Shown here piece after piece: positions 18,622-27,650 of a DNA stretch of 64,000 nt. The stretch's first letter is position 1. Each line of letters begins with the position of its first letter. Made by a program: the position numbers and the translations under genes. Source of the DNA: Mucilaginibacter sp. SJ (lineage in GTDB: Bacteria; Bacteroidota; Bacteroidia; Sphingobacteriales; Sphingobacteriaceae); assembly GCF_028993635.1 (NCBI RefSeq), contig NZ_CP118631.1, positions 3,968,001 to 4,032,000 on the forward strand. The letters are read 5' to 3'. A model generated the notes under the pieces. It made no database searches, was not told the origin of the DNA, and saw only the letters and a list, made by a program, of their open reading frames with translations.

Positions 18622-19192
18622 TTTGTATATCATAGCAGGTTGTAACGGTGCCGGTAAAACCACGGCAAGCTATACAGTTTTGCCCGAATTGCTTAACTGT
18701 AATGAGTTTGTAAATGCGGATAACATCGCGGCGGGACTATCTCCGTTTAATCCGGAAAGTGTTGCATTCGAAGCCGGACGGATCATGCTGCAGCGAATTG
18801 ATGAGTTGCTGAACCGGGAAGTTGACTTTGCCTTTGAAACAACGCTTTCAACCCGGAGTTATGTATCCTTGGTTAAAAGAGCCCGGCAAAAAGGATATGA
18901 AGTTACTTTATTGTTTTTTTGGTTGAGCTCTCCTGAAATGGCAATGGAACGAGTAGCTAAACGAGTGAGTAAAGGAGGCCATAATATCCCTGCCGATGTA
19001 ATAGAACGGAGATATTACCGGGGAATAAGAAATTTGGTATCTTTGTATATACCTCTTTGTGATAAATGGGTTGTAATAAATAATATAAATACGGGCTCCC
19101 TGGTGGTGGCAAGAGGTTTCGGATCGTTAGAAGAAACAATAATAGAATCCGACGTTTGGAAAGTAATTTTAGATCAGGCAAATGACAACTAA
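18614..19192 (+). CDS. Zeta-toxin-like P-loop kinase (COG4185 type)
   Basis: The 192 residues start with a P-loop, GCNGAGKTT (residues 9-17), then a VNADNIAAGLSP segment (Asp expected to act as base), FAFETTLST, and a GGHNIPADVIERRY arginine motif. Zeta toxins phosphorylate UDP-N-acetylglucosamine; the COG4185 branch is widespread and only partly characterised, so toxicity is not established. It overlaps the acetyltransferase gene by 8 bases and the next small gene by 11 bases, which suggests a single operon with fixed protein ratios. Confidence 0.85.
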   Translation: MPNLYIIAGCNGAGKTTASYTVLPELLNCNEFVNADNIAAGLSPFNPESVAFEAGRIMLQRIDELLNREVDFAFETTLSTRSYVSLVKRARQKGYEVTLLFFWLSSPEMAMERVAKRVSKGGHNIPADVIERRYYRGIRNLVSLYIPLCDKWVVINNINTGSLVVARGFGSLEETIIESDVWKVILDQANDN

Positions 19193-19373
19193 AGCACAAA
19201 AAACGGGCATGGATGAGTTAGAGGCGAAAGTGCTTGAAGGCATGAAGCGGGCGAACCGTAAGCTGGTTGAAACCGCCGCAGCTAATGATGAAAGCCTCAT
19301 CATCGGTGATAAAGACGGCAGTTTCAAAGCTGTACCCGCAAAAGAGCTTTTAAAAACCCTTCCTGCCAAATAA
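19182..19373 (+). CDS. Small partner of the zeta-like kinase, possible antitoxin
   Basis: This is a 63-residue protein with a charged helical N-terminus (MDELEAKVLEGMKRANRKL) and a C-terminal IIGDKDGSFKAVPAKELL segment. It overlaps the kinase gene by 11 bases and ends 7 bases before the convergent acetyltransferase gene. A later ATG at 19209 would shorten it to 54 residues. The position suggests an antitoxin or regulatory subunit; the order is kinase first, unlike classical epsilon-zeta. No homology to known antitoxins is recognised. Confidence 0.7.
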   Translation: MTTKAQKTGMDELEAKVLEGMKRANRKLVETAAANDESLIIGDKDGSFKAVPAKELLKTLPAK

Positions 19374-19380
19374 CAATCAC

Positions 19381-19875
19381 TTATAACTCTTTCCGCATTA
19401 CATAATCGTTCATCCAGTATTTACCAATGGCTATATCCTCTTCATAGGCTATGGTAAACCCCATTTTTTCATAGAATGATTTGGCGTTATTGTACCTGTT
19501 GACGTTAAGTTCCAGCGTTTTCTTACCGGCATCTTTAGTTTTTTGGGCTACCTCGTTAATCAATACTTTTCCGTAGCCTTTGCCCTGGGTCTGCGGCAGG
19601 CAGTATAGCTTTTGCAGCTTATAAACCTCCGGGTTTTCCTCGCGGGGCGAATAGGCTGCAAATGCCACCGGATTGCCTTCTTCCTCCAGTAACAGGTAAG
19701 TTTGCTGATTTTCTTTAACCTGTTTGGTTATTTTCTCTGTCGAGTAAATCTCGCCAAGCATAAAGGCAATCTGTTCATGTTCAAGGATGGGACTATAGGT
19801 TACCCACCATGTTTTATCGGCAATATCACGGATAGTTTCCACATCATTTATAGTGGCTTTACGTATTGTATACAT
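19381..19875 (-). CDS. GNAT family N-acetyltransferase
   Basis: The protein has 164 residues from the ATG at 19873-19875 (MYTIRKATINDVETIRDI); a TTG-started extension to 19917 is unlikely. The acetyl-CoA motif is PQTQGKGYGKVLINEVAQ, with LNVNRYNNAKSFYEKMGF following. It resembles spermidine/PaiA-like or YitH-type acetyltransferases, but the substrate cannot be read from the sequence. It is convergent with the zeta-like operon and follows pepT on the same strand. Confidence 0.88.
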   Translation of the reverse strand: MYTIRKATINDVETIRDIADKTWWVTYSPILEHEQIAFMLGEIYSTEKITKQVKENQQTYLLLEEEGNPVAFAAYSPREENPEVYKLQKLYCLPQTQGKGYGKVLINEVAQKTKDAGKKTLELNVNRYNNAKSFYEKMGFTIAYEEDIAIGKYWMNDYVMRKEL

Positions 19876-19925
19876 CTTCAAATTTAATTTTATGTTAATA
19901 AAGAAATGCCCGGTCAAAAGCCTTA

Positions 19926-19977
19926 AGTCTTAAGTTCGGAGTCGTAAGTCTGTTTTTTTGACTTCGAACTTAAGACT
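19926..19977. repeat. Imperfect inverted repeat between pepT and the acetyltransferase gene
   Basis: Arms 19926-19943 and 19960-19977 (AGTCTTAAGTTCGRAGTC) pair over 18 bases with one mismatch, around a T-rich loop. Further AAGTC/GACTT blocks extend to 19992. It looks like a low-complexity interspersed palindrome; it may also stop transcription from pepT. Confidence 0.6.
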
Positions 19978-19996
19978 CAAGACTTCCGACTTCATA

Positions 19997-21247
19997 CTAA
20001 CTTCTTTCTTCCCAGATCATGCACAGGTGCAAAATGGTTTCAACCGCTTTCTGCATATCCTGAATTGATACCCACTCGTGCCTGCTGTGAAAGGCATGTT
20101 CGCCTGCAAAAATGTTAGGACAAGGCAAGCCCATAAACGAAAGCCTTGAACCATCGGTACCACCCCGGATACTGCATAACTTAGCTGTTAAGCCTGTGCG
20201 GTTAATGGCCTCCATAGCATAATCCACAATTTGCGGGTGCTGATCAAGCACACCTTTCATATTGCGGTATTGCTGGCTCACGGCAATATCAAACGTTGAG
20301 CCCGGAAATTTCTTCAATACATCAACAGCAGTTCGGCGGATAACCTCAACATGATCTGCGAGTTTATTTTCATCAAAATCCCGGATTATAAAATCGATAG
20401 AAGCGGTTTCCACATGCCCTTCCATACCTACCGGATGCACAAAGCCCTGCATTCCTTCAGTATGTTCCGGCGAAAGTTCATCAGGCAGGGCGGCAATAAT
20501 TTGTCCGGCAATTTTAATGGCGCTTTCCATTTTGCCTTTTGCAAATCCCGGATGTGAGCTTACACCATTTATGGTAAGCCTTGCGCCATCGGCCGAAAAA
20601 GTTTCATTCTCCATATTACCCGCGCTTTCTCCATCCATAGTATAAGCGGCAAAGGCACCCAATTTGGCAATATCCACATGGTCAACACCATGGCCAACTT
20701 CTTCGTCGGGCGTAAACAGGATCCGGATATCACCATGTTTTATTTCGGGATGGCTGATGAGCTGGTAGCAGGCATCCATTATTTCGGCCACACCGGCTTT
20801 ATTATCGGCGCCGAGCAGCGTGGTGCCGCTGGCTGTAATAACATCGTTACCCAACTGGTTCTTCAGATCGGTATGCTCGGCCATGCGGATCACCTGGGTG
20901 TTATCATCAGGCAATATTAAATCCTGGCCCTGGTAATTTTTATGTACAATTGGTTTTACATCTTTTCCGCTGCAATCGGGCGCGGTATCCATATGCGAGC
21001 AAAAGCAAATTACGGGTACCTTTTTATCAGTATTTGACGGAATAGTAGCATAAACATAACCGTACTCATCCAAATGCGCGTCGGCTATACCCATAGCCAA
21101 CAGTTCATCAACCAGCAGCCGGCCAAGATCTTTTTGCTTTTCTGTTGATGGAAACGAAACCGAAGAAGGGTCTGATTGCGTATCAATGATAACATAGCGC
21201 AAGAAGCGTTCGGCTACTGTGAACTTAATGAATGAGCTAAAATTCAT
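19997..21247 (-). CDS. pepT: Peptidase T (tripeptidase)
   Basis: The 416 residues match the M20B tripeptidase family, a cytoplasmic dinuclear zinc enzyme releasing the N-terminal residue of tripeptides. Visible sites are the metal-binding CSHMDTAPDCSG, the bridging TLLGADNKAGVAEIMD, the catalytic glutamates in FTPDEEVGHGVDH, and IRGGTDGSRLSFMGLPCPN near the end. The length is standard and the start is an ATG. Confidence 0.96.
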   Translation of the reverse strand: MNFSSFIKFTVAERFLRYVIIDTQSDPSSVSFPSTEKQKDLGRLLVDELLAMGIADAHLDEYGYVYATIPSNTDKKVPVICFCSHMDTAPDCSGKDVKPIVHKNYQGQDLILPDDNTQVIRMAEHTDLKNQLGNDVITASGTTLLGADNKAGVAEIMDACYQLISHPEIKHGDIRILFTPDEEVGHGVDHVDIAKLGAFAAYTMDGESAGNMENETFSADGARLTINGVSSHPGFAKGKMESAIKIAGQIIAALPDELSPEHTEGMQGFVHPVGMEGHVETASIDFIIRDFDENKLADHVEVIRRTAVDVLKKFPGSTFDIAVSQQYRNMKGVLDQHPQIVDYAMEAINRTGLTAKLCSIRGGTDGSRLSFMGLPCPNIFAGEHAFHSRHEWVSIQDMQKAVETILHLCMIWEERS

Positions 21248-21325
21248 ATAAAGCTTTTATATTAGTAGAAATTTGGGCGGTGGTTAATGCCATCTCCAGT
21301 TGTAAATATTGATTAAAATTATACA

Positions 21326-22078
21326 TTGAAAAAATATTTTCTACTTTTTGTTTTGGCTTGCGCCACGTTTATGGCTAAAGCCCAAAGTGGTTACAACTAT
21401 TATGAATGGGGCTTTGGCGGAGGTGTCAATTACGCACGCGGTTATGATGACCTTAAAAAGCAGGTTTGGCACCCGGGCGGCACGCTTAACTTAACCTATA
21501 ACTACAGCCCGTATGTACCGATAGCCCTCGATTTTCATTTTGGGACCATTGAAGGCGGAGGGCTTACTCCAGCCACGGATCAATTTGGCCGTAAATCAAA
21601 AAATAATTTCCTGGCACTTGCCCTTCGTGCTGATTTGCAGATGGGAGAAATAATTGATTACGATAACAGTGGTGTTTTAAACGTACTTAAAAACTTTTAT
21701 ATAGGATCGGGCATCGGTGCGATAAAAAACAAAATGGCTTTTGTGCAGCGTTCAAACCCGCCGGGATATGAAAATCATGGGCCGGTTGGCGAAACAAGAG
21801 GTTTCGAGGGGAAAGATAAAAGTACTAACCTGATGATACCGCTAAGGTTTGGTTATGAATTTAAGATCTACGATGACTATGACCAGGTAGGTTACACCAT
21901 AACATTAGGAATACAACATAGCTATACTTTTGGCGAAGGGCTTGACGGATACAATGACAACCCCCAGATTTTCAAAAACAACGCGGCCGACCAGTTTGTT
22001 CAATATAGCATCGGTTTTAAATATAATTTTGGCAATACGGTATCCTATACCAAGCTGGTCAGAAACTTCAGACGATGA
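21326..22078 (+). CDS. Outer-membrane beta-barrel protein
   Basis: The 250 residues begin at a TTG (21326-21328), which directly yields a good signal peptide (MKKYFLLFVLACATFMAKAQ); no in-frame ATG is available upstream. The mature part has alternating aromatic/polar strands (YNYYEWGFGGGVNYARGYDD, NLTYNYSPYVPIALDFHFG) and ends with FVQYSIGFKYNFG, as in small porin-like or OmpW-like barrels. The stop overlaps the start of the next gene by 4 bases. Function unknown. Confidence 0.8.
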   Translation: MKKYFLLFVLACATFMAKAQSGYNYYEWGFGGGVNYARGYDDLKKQVWHPGGTLNLTYNYSPYVPIALDFHFGTIEGGGLTPATDQFGRKSKNNFLALALRADLQMGEIIDYDNSGVLNVLKNFYIGSGIGAIKNKMAFVQRSNPPGYENHGPVGETRGFEGKDKSTNLMIPLRFGYEFKIYDDYDQVGYTITLGIQHSYTFGEGLDGYNDNPQIFKNNAADQFVQYSIGFKYNFGNTVSYTKLVRNFRR

Positions 22079-22428
22079 ATATAGAGGAACTGCGTGATTA
22101 TTGTTTGCAAAAGCCGGGTGCAACGGAAGGCTTCCCTTTTGGTGAGGATACCCTGGTTTTTAAAATTGCCGAAAAGATCTTTCTGTTAACCGGTTTACAA
22201 ACCGGCGACAGGTTCAATGTTAAATGCGATCCTGAATGGGCTGTTGAACTCCGTGAACGCTACCCCGAAGTGCAGCCCGGTTACCACATGAATAAAAAAA
22301 TGTGGAACACCGTGCAAATGAACGGCGCTCTTACCCGAAAACAACTTTGCGAAATGATTGACCACTCATACAATGAAGTGGTTAAAAGCCTGCCGAAGAA
22401 AGTGCAGGCGGAGATAGCTGTATTATAA
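22075..22428 (+). CDS. MmcQ/YjbR family protein
   Basis: The 117-residue protein starts with the typical MNIEELRDYCLQKPGATEG and FPFGEDTLVFKI, and contains YHMNKKMWNTV and LCEMIDHSYNEVVKSLPKK, as in the double-wing YjbR fold (PF04237). Members are thought to bind DNA or nucleotides, but no firm role is known. The ATG overlaps the stop of the barrel gene (4 bases). Confidence 0.9.
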   Translation: MNIEELRDYCLQKPGATEGFPFGEDTLVFKIAEKIFLLTGLQTGDRFNVKCDPEWAVELRERYPEVQPGYHMNKKMWNTVQMNGALTRKQLCEMIDHSYNEVVKSLPKKVQAEIAVL

Positions 22429-22447
22429 GCAAATTCATATTATACTC

Positions 22448-22849
22448 ATGGGGCTATTCAGTTTTTTCGGTAAGAAGGATAACGGACAATTTGTATCGGA
22501 AGAAGCATTCAGTGAAAAATCGGCAATACAGCTTAACATGTTGCCGGTACTTATGGAAAAGCTCAGGGCGTTAAATGTTGACGAAGACAGGGAACTGATG
22601 CTTGAGTTTTTCTTTTACACCAATACCTATCAAAAGGCCGGAGCATTTGCGCAGGAATTATCCAATTTAAACTACCAGGTAAAATATGGCGTTTCTGAAG
22701 GGGATAAAAATCTATTCATTATTACCGGCTGGTCTGCTAAAGTAAAAATGCAAGATGCGGTTATAGCTTCATGGATTAGCCAGATGTGTAGCCTTGGTTA
22801 TAAATTTGATTGTGAGTTCGACGGCTGGGGTACCACGCCCGATCAGTAA
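22448..22849 (+). CDS. RraB-like ribonuclease regulator family protein
   Basis: The 133 residues fit the RraB fold (PF06877): ELMLEFFFYTNTYQKAGAFA, LSNLNYQVKYGVSEGDKNLF, then a helix and LGYKFDCEFDGWGT with the family's GxYDGW-like end. In Enterobacteria RraB inhibits RNase E; here the target is uncertain. It is 19 bases after the MmcQ gene and probably co-transcribed. Confidence 0.75.
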   Translation: MGLFSFFGKKDNGQFVSEEAFSEKSAIQLNMLPVLMEKLRALNVDEDRELMLEFFFYTNTYQKAGAFAQELSNLNYQVKYGVSEGDKNLFIITGWSAKVKMQDAVIASWISQMCSLGYKFDCEFDGWGTTPDQ

Positions 22850-22912
22850 TATTATTGTGTGCCGCACATCTAATTGGCATTCTTAAACTATATTTGAGCA
22901 ACGTATTTACTT

Positions 22913-24658
22913 ATGAAGATAGTTTTCGCTGCCCTTATTGCCTGTTTCGTTGCCTTATCTGCCCAAGCCCAGCTTACCCCATTTGAGCTAAGTAAGGATA
23001 AAAATTATACCGCAACCTACGCCCAGGTAATCGATTACTATCAAAAGCTTAACAAGCTGTATCCGCAGCAAATGAAGCTTATTAACTATGGTACAACCGA
23101 TGTGGGCAAACCCCTGACACTGGTGGTCCTTTCAAAAGACAAGGTGTTTGATCCGGCTGTGATCAAAAAACAAAACAAAAGGGTATTGCTTATCAACAAC
23201 GGCATTCACCCTGGCGAGCCGGAGGGCATTGATGCAAGCATGATGCTGGTGCGAGATCTGCTTAAAAACAACACGTTGCCAAAAGATGTGGTGATTTGCC
23301 TTATAGCGCTGTATAATATCGACGGTAATCTTAACCGCGGCCTGAGCCGTGTAAGCCAGAACGGCCCATCAGCCTACGGTTTCAGAGGTAACTATCGCAA
23401 TCTTGATTTAAACCGGGATTTTATTAAGGCCGATAGCCGCAATGCATTAGCCTTTACACAGATCCTGACTACCTGGAAACCTGAAATCTTTTTAGATAAT
23501 CATACCAGCGATGGTGCCGACTATCAATATGTGATGACGCTCATCGAAACCCAGAAGGAAAAGCAAAACCCCATCCTGGCCGAATATACTACTAAGACAC
23601 TTACCCCAGATCTGTACGGCAAAATGAAAAAGAGCGGGTACGAGATGATCCCCTATGGTGCAGGCGAAGAAGGATTGCCTGATTCGGGCATAGTAAGTTT
23701 TTTGGAAACCCCGCGCTTTGCTACCGGTTTTGCCGCACAGCATAATATCATCAGCTATATTACCGAAACACATATGCTGAAGCCTTTTGACAAGCGTGTA
23801 TATGCTACTTATGATTTTATGCAGCATCTTATTGAAATTAACCAGCGCGATGCTAAACTGATAGGCGAGTTGAAACGCAAGGCCGATGAAGAAGTAACAC
23901 AGCAAAAAAACTTTGCTTTAAGCTGGGCGGTTAATAACAGTAAGGTTGATACCATCACCTTTAAAGGTTATGAAGCCGGCCATAAAACCAGTGAAGTGAG
24001 CGGACTGCCAAGATTGTATTATGACCGCAATAAACCCTATAAAAAAACCATAAGATATTACAACACTTATAAAGTTACCGCAACCGCCGATAAGCCGGTA
24101 GCTTACGTAATTCCGCAGGCATGGGGCAAGGTGATTGACCTGTTTAAGCTGAACGGAGTGCAAATGAAGCAACTGGCGCATGACACCACGCTTAACCTGC
24201 AAATGTATTATATAGCCGATCTGAAAACACCGGCCCGGCCATTTGAGGGCCATTACCTGCATACCGGCGTAAAACTAAACCCGGTGGATATGCCGGTTAA
24301 ATTCTATACCGGCGATTACGTGGTGTATACTAATCAGCCAATAAACCGTTATATCGTGGAAACGCTGGAACCGCAAGGTGTCGACTCGTTTTTTGCGTGG
24401 AACTTTTTTGATTCGGTGCTGGGCGAAAAAGAGTATTTTTCGGACTATGTTTTTGAAGATATAGCCGCCGATCTGCTAAAAAAGGATCCATCGATTAGAC
24501 AAAAACTGGATGATGCCAAATCAAAAGATCCGCAGTTGGCCAAAAATGCCGGGGCGCAATTATTCTTTGTTTACCGCAATTCGCCTTACTTTGAAAAAAC
24601 TTTTATGCGCTACCCGGTAGGCAGGCTTTTAACAAATACTAAACTCGATCTTAAATAA
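22913..24658 (+). CDS. Secreted M14 family zinc carboxypeptidase
   Basis: The 581 residues start with a signal peptide (MKIVFAALIACFVALSAQAQ). The zinc site HPGEPEG places His99 and Glu102; NGLN-like segments (LDLNRDF), LDNHTSDGADYQY (third zinc His) and SFLETPRFATGFAAQHN continue the M14 fold. The C-terminal 200 residues are a beta-rich extension. It is probably periplasmic and cleaves C-terminal residues or peptidoglycan peptides. The next gene starts at the base after its stop. Confidence 0.92.
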   Translation: MKIVFAALIACFVALSAQAQLTPFELSKDKNYTATYAQVIDYYQKLNKLYPQQMKLINYGTTDVGKPLTLVVLSKDKVFDPAVIKKQNKRVLLINNGIHPGEPEGIDASMMLVRDLLKNNTLPKDVVICLIALYNIDGNLNRGLSRVSQNGPSAYGFRGNYRNLDLNRDFIKADSRNALAFTQILTTWKPEIFLDNHTSDGADYQYVMTLIETQKEKQNPILAEYTTKTLTPDLYGKMKKSGYEMIPYGAGEEGLPDSGIVSFLETPRFATGFAAQHNIISYITETHMLKPFDKRVYATYDFMQHLIEINQRDAKLIGELKRKADEEVTQQKNFALSWAVNNSKVDTITFKGYEAGHKTSEVSGLPRLYYDRNKPYKKTIRYYNTYKVTATADKPVAYVIPQAWGKVIDLFKLNGVQMKQLAHDTTLNLQMYYIADLKTPARPFEGHYLHTGVKLNPVDMPVKFYTGDYVVYTNQPINRYIVETLEPQGVDSFFAWNFFDSVLGEKEYFSDYVFEDIAADLLKKDPSIRQKLDDAKSKDPQLAKNAGAQLFFVYRNSPYFEKTFMRYPVGRLLTNTKLDLK

Positions 24659-25288
24659 ATGGAAATTATACACACGGCCCCGGTGGCCAGCATCATTTTT
24701 GCAATAACAATCATTACTTCACTTTTAGCTTTTTCAAATAATAACCTTTATGGCCGCATGATGCTGCATCCTTACACCGTTTCGCGCGGAAAGGATATCC
24801 ACACCATCATCACCAGCGGGCTTATTCACCGCGACTGGATGCATTTGTTTTTCAACATGCTGTCGTATTACTTTTTTGCCTTTGGGCTCGAGCCGGTACT
24901 GGGGCACGTTCAATTCGCCATACTGTATACTATAAGTTTAATATTGAGCGATATGCCAACGGTACTTAAGCATAAGGATCATTACAGCTATTATAGTTTG
25001 GGTGCGTCGGGCGCTGTAAGTGCGGTTATTTTTAGTGCTATATTATATAATCCGCTGGCCCGGATGGTGATATTGCCTATACCAATTCCTATCCCGGCAG
25101 TAATATTTGGCGTATTATATTTGGTGTATTGCCATTATGCGTCAAAATATTCGCGCGATCAGATCAACCATGACGCGCACTTTTATGGCGCACTGAGCGG
25201 CTTGATGATCACCATTCTATTTCACCATGAAATTTTGCCCGATTTTTGGCAGCAAATTACAATGGCAGTTTCAAATCTTGGCCATTAA
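24659..25288 (+). CDS. Rhomboid family intramembrane serine protease
   Basis: The 209-residue membrane protein has six hydrophobic segments. The catalytic dyad is visible: Ser117 in LGASGAVSA and His174 in HDAHFYGALSG. The L1-loop motif HRDWMHLFFNM precedes them. Rhomboids cut transmembrane substrates in the plane of the membrane. It directly follows the M14 gene, and its last 32 bases overlap the convergent gene on the other strand. Confidence 0.92.
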   Translation: MEIIHTAPVASIIFAITIITSLLAFSNNNLYGRMMLHPYTVSRGKDIHTIITSGLIHRDWMHLFFNMLSYYFFAFGLEPVLGHVQFAILYTISLILSDMPTVLKHKDHYSYYSLGASGAVSAVIFSAILYNPLARMVILPIPIPIPAVIFGVLYLVYCHYASKYSRDQINHDAHFYGALSGLMITILFHHEILPDFWQQITMAVSNLGH

Positions 25289-26246
25289 TAAAATCCCCAT
25301 CGGCATTAAACAAATAGCTCATAGGTTTTTCGGGGTTCCTGATGATCTCTAACAGCAGGAACCCCCAATTTTTCCAAAAGTTTTCCAGTACCTGCCCGTA
25401 GGTTTTGTTCATCCAGTCATCAAATAGCGGCTTGCTGCTTGTGCCACGCAGGGGCAGGGCTTCTAAGGATATGGTGTCACCAATATGGAAAATATCATAC
25501 TCAGGCAGGCGGTTAAACAAATAAGCCGAGTAAAAGAAGCGGGCGTTCAATTCTTCAAACTGAATGGGGTGCAATATATTATCTCCAATTTTATCCAAAG
25601 CTTCTTTATGATAACGGGCGTTGGCGCCGTTGTCCTGTAAACACAGAATGAACCCAAAGTCTTTAATCCTTAATGAAAATGTAAGCGTATTGATCTCATC
25701 GCGATAGCCAAAAACATTCTCAGCATTATCAACCTTAAATAATACCAGGCTATACGGCTTAAAACCATCAAACTCAACAGGTAGATTGAGGCTTTGCAGC
25801 ATCATATGCAGGTTATTGAATTTATGGATAATGGATTGCGAAATATTAAACTCCTCGCCCTGCGAGTGCTGTAGTTTTATACCAGCCTGGATCTCGTTAA
25901 AGATTATTCCGTACAACAATTTGCCCGCCCACAGAAATAGCTTATCCTCGTCAAGTGCTTTTACAGCTTCATAGCCGGCATCAAAAGCAGCAGCAATTTC
26001 GTTTTCGAGCGGTTCAAGGTATAGCTCATTAACTTCGGCAGTGCAGGGCAGTTTCAGATCTTTATAGGTTGCCATGCTTTCGTCGAGCAACTTAAAAGGT
26101 TTATCTTCCAGTTCATAACGGCCCATGAGCCATTGCGGAAACACCTGGATCTGCTCCTCGGGCGAATTAAGGTTTTGCCCTGTAAGGAAACATTTATTGT
26201 TGCTGAAATTGAAATTAGTGAACGGTGAATAAATTTGTGCCGGCAT
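25257..26246 (-). CDS. Conserved hypothetical protein
   Basis: The ATG at 26244-26246 gives 329 residues (MPAQIYSPFTNFNFSNNKCFLTG); nine extra codons upstream are possible but less likely. The CFLTG segment near the N-terminus resembles a lone half of a zinc ribbon. The rest is mixed helix and sheet with no recognisable catalytic motif. Its 3' end overlaps the rhomboid gene by 32 bases, and its start lies about 55 bases from the divergent epimerase gene. Function unknown. Confidence 0.75.
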   Translation of the reverse strand: MPAQIYSPFTNFNFSNNKCFLTGQNLNSPEEQIQVFPQWLMGRYELEDKPFKLLDESMATYKDLKLPCTAEVNELYLEPLENEIAAAFDAGYEAVKALDEDKLFLWAGKLLYGIIFNEIQAGIKLQHSQGEEFNISQSIIHKFNNLHMMLQSLNLPVEFDGFKPYSLVLFKVDNAENVFGYRDEINTLTFSLRIKDFGFILCLQDNGANARYHKEALDKIGDNILHPIQFEELNARFFYSAYLFNRLPEYDIFHIGDTISLEALPLRGTSSKPLFDDWMNKTYGQVLENFWKNWGFLLLEIIRNPEKPMSYLFNADGDFINGQDLKLPL

Positions 26247-26300
26247 GGCCGCAAAGATAAGCACGATTTTCATACTAAAATTTTAGCTTTGGTTTTTAAC

Positions 26301-27314
26301 ATGGAACTGACATATCAACCCTACGAGCTTCAGCTGAAGCATGCTTTTACGATAGCCAAATTTTCGCGTACCTCTACCCCGGTTATGCTGGTGCAGATCA
26401 GCCATGAGGGTAAAACCGGTTACGGTGAGGCATCAATGGTGCCTTATATGGGCGAAAGCCATCAGAGCGCTACCGAATTTTTGAGCAAGGTTGATATTGG
26501 CCGGTTTAGTTACCCTTTTGATTTTGGAGCGATCGTCAATTACCTTGATAGCATTGCTCCTGGTAATCCGGCGGTTAAAGCTGCTATTGATATTGCGCTG
26601 CATGATCTTGATGGCAAACTAAAACAACAGCCCTGCTGGCAATTATTAGAAAGCAAACCTGGGCTGATGCCGGTTACCAGTTTTACTATAGGTATTGATA
26701 CGCCCGAAATGATCGTCAAAAAGGTAAAAGAGGCGGAGGGTTTTAAGGTGATTAAAGTTAAGCTTGGTCGCGATACAGATAAAGAATTGATCACAACCAT
26801 TCGCTCGGTTACCGATGTGCCGCTTTATGTAGATGCTAACCAGGGCTGGACAGATCTGCAGCAGAGTTTGGATATGACCCATTGGTTGCACGAACAAGGC
26901 ATACAATTGATAGAACAACCCATGCTCAAAACTGATCCCGACAGTAATGCCTGGCTTACCGAACGCAGCCCCATCCCCATTATAGGTGATGAAGCCGTTC
27001 AGCGTTTTGAAGATGTGGAGAAAGCTAAAGGTGTTTATACCGGGATCAATATTAAACTCATGAAATCGGCTGGATTGCATGAGGCTAAAAGGATGATCGA
27101 CAAAGCCCGCGAGCTTGACCTGAAGATCATGATAGGCTGTATGACCGAAACAAGCTGTGCCGCTTTAGCAGGTTTAGCCATTGCCCCGCAAGCAGATTGG
27201 GTTGACCTTGACGGCCCCTTTTTAGTAAGCAATAACCCTTATGTAATGCCGGAATTTAGTGACGGAAAATACATACTAAACCACGATCCGGGCTTAGGGT
27301 TGAGATTTAGTTAA
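26301..27314 (+). CDS. Dipeptide epimerase (enolase superfamily)
   Basis: The product has 337 residues from the ATG at 26301; the frame extends upstream to 26235 but that part overlaps the divergent gene. It is a muconate-cycloisomerase-type barrel with the base motif KVIKVKLG (two lysines), the metal ligands in YVDANQGWT, LIEQP and IGDEAVQ, a second base in NIKLMKSAG, and IGCMTETSCA. This matches L-Ala-D/L-Glu epimerases, which recycle murein dipeptides. A TAGCTTTG -7-like box lies at 26284, nine bases before the start. Confidence 0.9.
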   Translation: MELTYQPYELQLKHAFTIAKFSRTSTPVMLVQISHEGKTGYGEASMVPYMGESHQSATEFLSKVDIGRFSYPFDFGAIVNYLDSIAPGNPAVKAAIDIALHDLDGKLKQQPCWQLLESKPGLMPVTSFTIGIDTPEMIVKKVKEAEGFKVIKVKLGRDTDKELITTIRSVTDVPLYVDANQGWTDLQQSLDMTHWLHEQGIQLIEQPMLKTDPDSNAWLTERSPIPIIGDEAVQRFEDVEKAKGVYTGINIKLMKSAGLHEAKRMIDKARELDLKIMIGCMTETSCAALAGLAIAPQADWVDLDGPFLVSNNPYVMPEFSDGKYILNHDPGLGLRFS

Positions 27315-27336
27315 GTAGCTTTGATAACCATTCCAG

Positions 27337-27370
27337 GGCTTTCAGCTTTCGGCATTCTGCTTTTGGCTTT
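27337..27370 (+). repeat. AGCTTT-type short dispersed repeat, copy 2
   Basis: GGCTTTCAGCTTTCGGCATT followed by CTGCTTTTGGC matches the copy at 52796-52828 and the complement of 8671-8708. It occupies the gap after the epimerase stop. Confidence 0.6.
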
Positions 27371-27428
27371 TTTTCAAACCATCCTTCCGTCCCATTCGTT
27401 ATCCTGATACATCTAAATAAAAAACATT

Positions 27429-27614
27429 ATGGACAAGTTAGAAATAAAAGGCGGATGGAACGAGTTGAAAGGCAAAATAAAACAAGCCTACGGCGACCTT
27501 ACCGACGACGACCTTGCCTGGCAGGAAGGTAAAGACGATGAAACACTTGGCAGGCTCCAGAAAAAAACGGGCAAAACCCGCGATGAGCTGGTGAAGTGGA
27601 TAAACAGTTTATAA
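27429..27614 (+). CDS. CsbD family stress-response protein
   Basis: The 61-residue hydrophilic protein has the family pattern: GGWNELKGKIKQAYGDLTDD, then a helix with KTGKTRDELVKW. CsbD-like proteins accumulate under general stress; their molecular role is unknown. It is a single gene with a terminator directly after it. Confidence 0.9.
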   Translation: MDKLEIKGGWNELKGKIKQAYGDLTDDDLAWQEGKDDETLGRLQKKTGKTRDELVKWINSL

Positions 27615-27623
27615 AATTTGAGG

Positions 27624-27650
27624 AGCTCCGGGGACGGGGCTTTTTTTATT
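27624..27650 (+). terminator. Rho-independent terminator of the CsbD gene
   Basis: A short stem AGCTCCG / CGGGGCT (one G-U pair) with loop GGGA is followed by TTTTTTTATTT. It reaches into the last codons of the convergent Uma2 gene. Confidence 0.7.
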
